Source: an uncultured Acidimicrobiaceae bacterium
GTDB lineage: Bacteria > Actinomycetota > Acidimicrobiia > Acidimicrobiales > Microtrichaceae
Assembly (NCBI GenBank): GCA_937868025.1
Contig: CALMLJ010000005.1
Span: forward strand, 1-10,741
Direction: 5' to 3'
Length of the DNA: 10,741 nt
Shown here: piece by piece, positions 6,602 to 10,741 of the stretch
Numbering within the stretch: position 1 is the stretch's first letter
Layout: each line of letters opens with the position of its first letter
The notes under the pieces: generated by a model
Seen by the model: the letters and a program-made list of their open reading frames with translations, nothing else
Databases searched by the model: none
Told to the model about the DNA's origin: nothing
Program-made: the position numbers and the translations under genes

Positions 6602-7298
6602 CGAACGCCTCCTCCGGACCGGCCCCCGAGTCGCCCCGCGCTCGGCGCGCCGCTGCCATGGCGCGGGGATCGAGGCGGGAGGGATGGAGACCGGGGCCGT
6701 GACGGCGCGCCGGCCCCTGGCCCAGCGGCGCGATGCGGCGGCGGTAGTCGCCTCCGCCGTCATTGCGGAGGACACGACCGCGGAGCAGTGAGGCCGTGAC
6801 GAAGAGGTAACCGAAGTGCAGGAGGGTGTCGCCGAACGAGATGACCTGGCCGGTGGGGAGCGCGATCGTCTCACCGAGCCAGGTCAGGGTGTCGTCGTCG
6901 GTGGCGACGTGTCGCGCACCTTCGAGCTTCACGGTGCCTCGATCGGAGGCCTTGATGATGTCCGCCGTCACCAGGGCGTCGCGGCTGGTGGGCATGCCCC
7001 AGTTGATGACGGTCGGGATGAGGTTGAGGGACAGGCCTGCGACGACGAGCACCATGCCGCCGAGGCGGACGTTCGAGACGGCGAATGCGAGCAGCGCGAG
7101 GGCGCTGATGATCTCGAGCACGACGGCGAGGCTGCCGTCGAGGCCGGCGACACGGATGACGAGCTGGAGGAACAATCCTCCGGCCAGCGCCGGCCAGAGC
7201 TGAGGGCGGTACTCGAGGATCCGGTCGATCCGGCCGCCGTGGGTGAGCCCCACGACTCCGCCGGCGACGATCGCGAGCAGCGTGAGCAGGGCAGCCAT
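6588..7298 (-). CDS. DUF5317-family integral membrane protein
   Basis: 236 residues with about five hydrophobic helices: 2-22 (AALLTLLAIVAGGVVGLTHGG), around 35-52 (LWPALAGGLFLQLVIRVA), around 58-78, around 83-103 (MVLVVAGLSLNLIPTVIN), and around 150-170 (ISFGDTLLHFGYLFVTASLL). The order fits DUF5317 proteins: LNLIPTVINWGMPTS, then LTWLGETIALPTG, then a final helix starting ISFGD. The function of the family is unknown. The C-terminal ~60 residues after the last helix are basic then acidic (YRRRIAPLGQG ... EEAFDEDE) and should be cytoplasmic. ATG 7298 is preferred to 7322 because it places helix 1 at the N-terminus and lies 8 bases after a TATGCT box. It is divergent from the crotonase gene by 62 bases. 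Confidence 0.8.
   Translation of the reverse strand: MAALLTLLAIVAGGVVGLTHGGRIDRILEYRPQLWPALAGGLFLQLVIRVAGLDGSLAVVLEIISALALLAFAVSNVRLGGMVLVVAGLSLNLIPTVINWGMPTSRDALVTADIIKASDRGTVKLEGARHVATDDDTLTWLGETIALPTGQVISFGDTLLHFGYLFVTASLLRGRVLRNDGGGDYRRRIAPLGQGPARRHGPGLHPSRLDPRAMAAARRARGDSGAGPEEAFDEDE
6608..6615 (-). promoter_or_regulatory. Strong ribosome binding site for the 97-residue membrane protein
   Basis: GGAGGAGG on the minus strand, six bases before ATG 6601, inside the 3' end of the DUF5317 gene. It is the strongest Shine-Dalgarno in the window and decides the start. Confidence 0.75.
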
Positions 7299-7306
7299 GC
7301 CCGATG

Positions 7307-7312
7307 AGCATA
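7307..7312 (-). promoter_or_regulatory. -10-like TATGCT, leaderless-type start of the DUF5317 gene
   Basis: TATGCT on the minus strand is followed by 8 bases and then ATG 7298, with no Shine-Dalgarno in between. It fits the TANNNT -10 consensus of actinobacteria. Confidence 0.4.
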
Positions 7313-7347
7313 GGCCGTGCACCGGCGGCGGCCCGGCCCGCTGTGAC

Positions 7348-7353
7348 TATCGT
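7348..7353 (+). promoter_or_regulatory. -10-like TATCGT, leaderless-type start of the first crotonase
   Basis: TATCGT is followed by 7 bases and then ATG 7361; no Shine-Dalgarno is present. With the TATGCT box on the other strand it would form a back-to-back promoter pair about 40 bases apart. Confidence 0.4.
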
Positions 7354-7360
7354 GCGGCGC

Positions 7361-8140
7361 ATGTCTGACGAACTCCTGGCCTCGAGCGCCGACGGTGTGC
7401 TCACGTTGACGATCAACCGCCCCGAGCGGCGCAACGCGCTGTCGTGGGATGTGATCACCGGACTCCGGGCCGCGGTCGCCGCGGCGAAGGACGACGCGAC
7501 GGTTCGGGCCGTCGTGATCACCGGCGCGGGGGAGAAGGCGTTCTGTGCCGGCGCCGACCTCGGCGGTATGGCCGACAACGCGTCCTACGCCGAGGTCCAC
7601 GATGCCCGCGGCGAACTCGCCCGGCTGTTCCTCGACCTCTACGGGCTCGGAAAACCGACGATCGCGAAGGTGCGTGGGTTCTGCCTCGCCGGCGGTTTCG
7701 GGCTGGCGCTGGCGTGTGACCTCGTGATCGCGTCGGACGACGCCACGTTCGCCACCCCCGAGATCAACGTCGGGCTCTGGCCCTACATGATCACGGTGCC
7801 GCTCACGCGGTCGATGCCGCCGAAGAAGGCGTTGGAGCTCATGATGACGGGCCGCCGCATCGACGCTGCCGAGGCCGACGCGCTCGGCCTGCTCACCCGC
7901 GTGGTGTCGGCGGCCGACCTCGACGGGGCCGTGGCGGAGACGGCGGCGCTGCTCGCATCGAAGTCGCCGTCGGTCATGAAGATGGGCCGCGACTCCTTCT
8001 ATTCGGTGTGGGGGCGAAACGCCGCGGACTCGTTGGCCCAGCTGCATCCGCTCCTCACGCTGAACACGTCGCTCGAGGATGCGGCGGAGGGCATCACGGC
8101 CTTCCTCGAGAAGCGCGACCCCGTCTGGACCGGCCGCTGA
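7361..8140 (+). CDS. Enoyl-CoA hydratase/isomerase (crotonase) family protein
   Basis: 259 residues, the normal crotonase length. Oxyanion-hole segments are FCAGADLGGM (A63-G64-A65-D66) and GFCLAGGFGLALACDLVIAS. The second canonical hydratase glutamate is kept (E134 in TPEINVG), but the first, normally in a GCEL-type motif, is Gly (G114 in GFGL). Crotonases bind acyl-CoA and stabilise an enolate; with one Glu, isomerase, hydratase-like or hydrolase chemistry is possible, so the exact reaction is open. LGKPTIAKVRG and MMTGRRIDAAEADALGL are typical family features. ATG 7361 is chosen because an upstream in-frame start (7304) would enter the divergent promoter region. It lies 28 bases before the carboxyltransferase gene, so it probably belongs to the same acyl-CoA pathway. 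Confidence 0.92.
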   Translation: MSDELLASSADGVLTLTINRPERRNALSWDVITGLRAAVAAAKDDATVRAVVITGAGEKAFCAGADLGGMADNASYAEVHDARGELARLFLDLYGLGKPTIAKVRGFCLAGGFGLALACDLVIASDDATFATPEINVGLWPYMITVPLTRSMPPKKALELMMTGRRIDAAEADALGLLTRVVSAADLDGAVAETAALLASKSPSVMKMGRDSFYSVWGRNAADSLAQLHPLLTLNTSLEDAAEGITAFLEKRDPVWTGR

Positions 8141-8154
8141 TCGTCGAGCGGCGC

Positions 8155-8160
8155 TAGGTT
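8155..8160 (+). promoter_or_regulatory. -10-like TAGGTT upstream of the carboxyltransferase gene
   Basis: TAGGTT is followed by 8 bases and then ATG 8169; no Shine-Dalgarno is visible. It may be an internal leaderless promoter in the otherwise operon-like block. Confidence 0.35.
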
Positions 8161-8168
8161 GCTGCGCC

Positions 8169-9746
8169 ATGACCGAGGTGGACGAGCGATACAACTGGGG
8201 GCCGCTGGTCGCCGACCTGGCCCAGCGCAAGGAGACGGCCCTCGCAATGGGCGGACCCGAGCGAGTGGAGCGGCAGCGCAGCCTCGGCAAGCTGCCGGTG
8301 CGAGAACGCCTCGACCTGTTCCTCGACCCCGGCACCTTCGTCGAGTACGGGATGCTGGCCGACCACATGGATCCGGGCCTGGCCTCGAAGGGCTCGTTCG
8401 CTGCTGACGGCTGCATCACCGGCATCGGCAACGTCGACGGCCGACCCGTGGCGGTCGTCGCCTACGACTTCACGATCATGGCCGGGTCGATGGGCGAGGT
8501 GAACGAGCAGAAGGTGACGCGTCTGCGCGAGCTGGTGCTTCGACAGCGCATCCCGGTCGTGTGGCTCCTCGACTCCGCCGGCGCCCGCGTCGGCAGCGGC
8601 ACCGGATCCACCTTCGCGGGCGCCGGCGCCCTCTTCCGTGAGCAGGTCACGCTGTCGGGGGTCGTCCCCCAGGTCGCAGCCCTCATGGGGCACTGTGCCG
8701 CCGGCACCGCGTACATCCCGGCCCTCACCGACTTCATCGTCATGGTGAAGGGCATCAGTTCGATGGCGTTGGCCGGTCGGCACCTCGTCAAGGCCGCGAC
8801 CGGTGAGGACGTCACCGAGGAGGAGATGGGCGGCTCCGACGTGCACACCAAGGTGTCCGGCGTCGCCGATCTCGCCGTCGACGACGACGTCGCCTGCCTC
8901 GACGCCGTCAAGAAGTACCTGTCGTTCCTCCCGTCCAACAACACGACGCCCGCACCCCGCAAGGAGACCTCCGATCCGGCCGACCGCCGGGCCGAGGAGA
9001 TCTACGAGATCGTGCCGACCGCGCCGCGCCGGGCCTACGACATGGTCAAGGTCGTGAAGGCGATCGTCGACGACGGCGACTTCTTCGAGATCAAGGCCGC
9101 CTGGGCCCGCAACATCGTGTGCGGGTTCGCCCGCCTCGACGGCGAGTCGGTCGGCATCGTCGCCAGCCAGCCCAAGGTGCTCGGTGGTGCCCTCGACGTG
9201 AACGCCGCCGACAAGTCGGCCCGGTTCGTCTGGTTGTGCGATGCGTTCAGCATCCCGCTGGTGTTCCTCCACGACGTGCCCGGCTTCGTCGTCGGCACCG
9301 TCGTCGAGAAGCAGGGCATCATCCGCCACGGCGCCAAGATGCTGTTCGCCATCAGCGAAGCGACCGTCCCGAAGATCTCGGTCATCCTCCGCAAGAGCTA
9401 CGGCGCCGGCTACTTCGTCATGAACGGTCGTGCCTACGAGGCCGACTACCTCGTGGCGTGGCCCACCGCCGAGATCGCGGTCATGGGCCCCGACGGGGTC
9501 GTGAACATCGCGTTCCGCAAGCAGCTCGAGGAAGCGCCCGAGGGCCCCGAGCGCGACAAGCTGCGCATCGAGCTCGCCGAGATGATCCGCGCCAACATCG
9601 ATCCGTGGGTCGCCGCCGGCCACGCGCTCGTCGACGACGTCATCGATCCCGCCGACACCCGCGCTGCGATCATCGCGGGCCTCAACGCCAACCGGAACAA
9701 GCAGGTGTTCCGCCCCTGGCGCAAGCACGGCGTCATGCCCGTCTGA
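8169..9746 (+). CDS. Acyl-CoA carboxylase, carboxyltransferase (beta) subunit
   Basis: 525 residues, the full length of PccB/AccD-type beta subunits. It moves the carboxyl group from biotin-carried CO2 to an acyl-CoA. N-terminal half: LGKLPVRERLDLFLDPGTF, LDSAGARVGSG, and LSGVVPQVAALMGHCAAGTAYIPAL split as SGVVPQ plus C176-AAGTAY182, nearer the CTAGGAY form of methylcrotonyl-CoA enzymes than the CAGGAVY of propionyl-CoA enzymes. C-terminal half: SQPKVLGGALDVNAADKSAR, VPGFVVGT, IIRHGAKMLFAISEATVPK, RKSYGAGYFVMNGRAY, WPTAEIAVMGP. F416 aligns with the specificity residue (Asp in PccB, Ile in acetyl-type subunits). An ACC/PCC/MCC-like enzyme is sure; the substrate is not. ATG 8169 follows the crotonase by 28 bases; the biotin carrier is 66 bases downstream. 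No biotin carboxylase gene is visible. A decarboxylase role is less likely. Confidence 0.95.
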   Translation: MTEVDERYNWGPLVADLAQRKETALAMGGPERVERQRSLGKLPVRERLDLFLDPGTFVEYGMLADHMDPGLASKGSFAADGCITGIGNVDGRPVAVVAYDFTIMAGSMGEVNEQKVTRLRELVLRQRIPVVWLLDSAGARVGSGTGSTFAGAGALFREQVTLSGVVPQVAALMGHCAAGTAYIPALTDFIVMVKGISSMALAGRHLVKAATGEDVTEEEMGGSDVHTKVSGVADLAVDDDVACLDAVKKYLSFLPSNNTTPAPRKETSDPADRRAEEIYEIVPTAPRRAYDMVKVVKAIVDDGDFFEIKAAWARNIVCGFARLDGESVGIVASQPKVLGGALDVNAADKSARFVWLCDAFSIPLVFLHDVPGFVVGTVVEKQGIIRHGAKMLFAISEATVPKISVILRKSYGAGYFVMNGRAYEADYLVAWPTAEIAVMGPDGVVNIAFRKQLEEAPEGPERDKLRIELAEMIRANIDPWVAAGHALVDDVIDPADTRAAIIAGLNANRNKQVFRPWRKHGVMPV

Positions 9747-9751
9747 CGCTG

Positions 9752-9773
9752 TACTGTCGCCGCCTTCGGGCGG
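9752..9773 (+). promoter_or_regulatory. UUCG-capped hairpin with adjacent -10-like TACTGT, ahead of the biotin carrier gene
   Basis: CCGCC (9760-9764), loop TTCG (9765-9768) and GGCGG (9769-9773) form a 5-bp stem closed by the stable C(UUCG)G tetraloop. No U-tract follows, so it is a weak terminator or an intercistronic stability element. TACTGT (9752-9757) could be a -10 box, but its transcript would start inside the stem, so the two readings compete. Confidence 0.4.
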
Positions 9774-9812
9774 ACCCATCGATCGCCGTCGAGCAGAAGG
9801 AATCCCACTCCC

Positions 9813-10025
9813 ATGGACGTAACCGCAGAGATCACCGCCAACGTGTGGCAGGTGCGCACCGAGGTCGGCGCCACCGTCAGCGAGGGCGACGAGCTGGTCA
9901 TCCTCGAGTCGATGAAGATGGAGATCCCCGTCGAGGCGCCGATCAGCGGCACCGTCACGTCGATCGCGGTGAAGCCCGACGATCAGGTCACCGAGGGCGA
10001 TCTCGTTCTCACCATCGAACCGTGA
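9813..10025 (+). CDS. Stand-alone biotin carboxyl carrier protein
   Basis: A 70-residue single biotinyl domain. The biotinylation motif ESMKMEIPV places the modified lysine at K35, near the middle, and the second half has APISGTVTSIAV and the glycine turn VTEGDLVLTIEP that closes the barrel. Biotin on K35 would carry CO2 from a biotin carboxylase to the beta subunit encoded immediately upstream. In most actinobacterial acyl-CoA carboxylases the carrier is fused to the biotin carboxylase alpha chain, so a detached carrier is less common although small ones of this size are known. ATG 9813 has AAGGA (9797-9801) 11 bases upstream. The TGA stop overlaps the GTG of the next crotonase by two bases. 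Lipoyl attachment is less likely: the MKM motif is typical of biotin domains. Confidence 0.93.
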   Translation: MDVTAEITANVWQVRTEVGATVSEGDELVILESMKMEIPVEAPISGTVTSIAVKPDDQVTEGDLVLTIEP

Positions 10026-10038
10026 CCGGCTCGGTCAC
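10022..10038 (+). promoter_or_regulatory. Hairpin burying the GTG start of the second crotonase
   Basis: GTGACCG (10022-10028), loop GCT, CGGTCAC (10032-10038) is a perfect 7-bp inverted repeat with a 3-base loop. The stem contains both the GTG start and the TGA stop of the carrier gene. Ribosomes finishing the carrier gene would open it, so it could couple the translation of the two genes. Confidence 0.4.
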
Positions 10039-10741
10039 CGCCGGCAGCGAGGCCGTCGAACCGATCCGCTACGAGGTGGCGGACCGCATCGCGGTCGTCA
10101 CCATCGACCGCACGGCGCGCCGTAACGCGCTCAACCTCCACGCACTGCACCGCCTCGACGACGCCGTGGCGTCCGCCGTGGCCGACGGCGCCGCTGCCGT
10201 GGTGTTCCGCGGCGAGGGAGGGCACTTCTGTGCCGGCGCCGATCTCAAGGAGCTGGAGGACCAGTCGTTCGACACCCGACTCCGGGGTGTGCTCGAGCGC
10301 ATCGCCACCGCGCCGGTGCCGACGTTTGCCGCGATCTCCGGTGCCTGCATGGGCCTTGGCATGCAGCTCGCCCTCGCGTGTGACATCCGGGTCGCGACCG
10401 ACGACGCCTACTTCGGCATCCCGGCGGGCAAGCTCGGCCTGGTCGTCAACCACTGGACGCTGCAGCGGCTGGCCCTGAACCTCGGGTTCGGGGCGGCGCG
10501 TCTGATGGTGCTCACGGCGGAGACCTTCACGAGCGACGACGCGTGGCGCCTCGGCTTCACCCAGGTCCGCGGTGATCTCGACGTCGCGGTCGCGCTCGCC
10601 CGCCGGTCGGCCGACCTGGCGCCCTTGTCGCTACAGGGCTCGAAGATCGGCCTGAATCTCGTGGAGCGTGCGCTCGACGAACCGGAGTTCAACGCCGCGT
10701 TCGAGCGGGCGTGGAACAGCGCCGATCTCGCCGAGGGCCGC
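10022..10741 (+). CDS. Crotonase-family protein, 3' end cut by window edge
   Basis: 240 residues are open to the right edge, so only perhaps 10-25 residues are missing. GTG 10022 overlaps the carrier stop (GTGA), and no closer alternative start is evident. Family features are RTARRNALNLHAL, the oxyanion-hole FCAGADLKEL, and SGACMGLGMQLALACDIRVA. Both canonical hydratase glutamates are absent: position 115 is Gln (GMQL) and 135 is Ala (GIPAGKLGLV). That argues against a classic enoyl-CoA hydratase and leaves other crotonase reactions such as decarboxylation, isomerisation or thioester hydrolysis. The final LAEGR matches the usual DLAEGREAF tail. Tight coupling to the biotin carrier suggests that it acts on the carboxylated acyl-CoA, but that is inference. 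Confidence 0.9.
   Translation, partial: MTGSVTAGSEAVEPIRYEVADRIAVVTIDRTARRNALNLHALHRLDDAVASAVADGAAAVVFRGEGGHFCAGADLKELEDQSFDTRLRGVLERIATAPVPTFAAISGACMGLGMQLALACDIRVATDDAYFGIPAGKLGLVVNHWTLQRLALNLGFGAARLMVLTAETFTSDDAWRLGFTQVRGDLDVAVALARRSADLAPLSLQGSKIGLNLVERALDEPEFNAAFERAWNSADLAEGR

Noticed and set aside
4886..6799. 637-codon plus-strand open frame
   Set aside because: Overlaps the GGDEF-EAL gene in another frame and is extremely Arg/Gly-rich, the signature of a shifted frame in GC-rich DNA.
7299..7322. Upstream ATG (7322) for the DUF5317 gene
   Set aside because: It would put polar residues before helix 1 and place the start upstream of the TATGCT box; 7298 is better.
8079..8168. Upstream start for the carboxyltransferase gene
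   Set aside because: It would overlap the first crotonase by 62 bases and add an Arg/Ser-rich stretch not found in the family.
6968..8431. 487-codon minus-strand open frame
   Set aside because: Antisense to the first crotonase and out of frame with the DUF5317 gene; no domain.
8154..9779. 541-codon minus-strand open frame
   Set aside because: Antisense to the full-length carboxyltransferase gene, His/Asp/Gly/Val-rich low-complexity translation, no family match.

Overview
The window is very GC-rich, densely packed DNA. Coding gaps are short: the longest is 95 bases (2138-2232), so no stretch over 300 bases lacks a gene. The gene set suggests an actinomycetote: a DUF5317-type membrane protein, a small CxxC zinc-ribbon protein, a detached 70-residue biotin carrier, and several starts with no Shine-Dalgarno but a -10-like TANNNT hexamer 7-8 bases upstream. 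An Acidimicrobiia (Ilumatobacter-like) source is my best guess. No rRNA, tRNA, CRISPR array, insertion sequence or phage gene was seen.

Left part (1-2748): a flavin-dependent oxidoreductase resembling Delta(24)-sterol reductase runs off the left edge on the minus strand. It is divergent from a 71-residue zinc-ribbon protein, and their shared 52-base upstream region holds a perfect 9-bp inverted repeat. A TetR-family repressor (minus) converges on the zinc-ribbon gene and is divergent from a small secreted, probably lipid-anchored protein.

Middle part (2785-7298): a FIST-domain sensor gene overlaps by ATGA a 766-residue GAF-GGDEF-EAL protein. Together they look like a sensing unit that sets cyclic-di-GMP level. 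The stop codon of the second gene shares the palindrome CTAG with the stop of a convergent minus-strand gene. That minus-strand pair encodes a DUF5317 membrane protein and, overlapping its end, a 97-residue two-helix membrane protein with a strong ribosome binding site.

Right part (7361-10741): four plus-strand genes form an acyl-CoA block: crotonase, acyl-CoA carboxylase carboxyltransferase (beta) subunit, stand-alone biotin carrier protein, and a second crotonase cut by the right edge. The biotin carrier would shuttle CO2 to the beta subunit, while the crotonases would act on the same or adjacent acyl-CoA thioesters. The biotin carboxylase subunit is not in the window. Both crotonases lack one or both canonical hydratase glutamates, and the beta subunit has a Phe at the residue that separates propionyl- from acetyl-CoA enzymes, so the real substrate is open. 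This is the least ordinary metabolic unit here.
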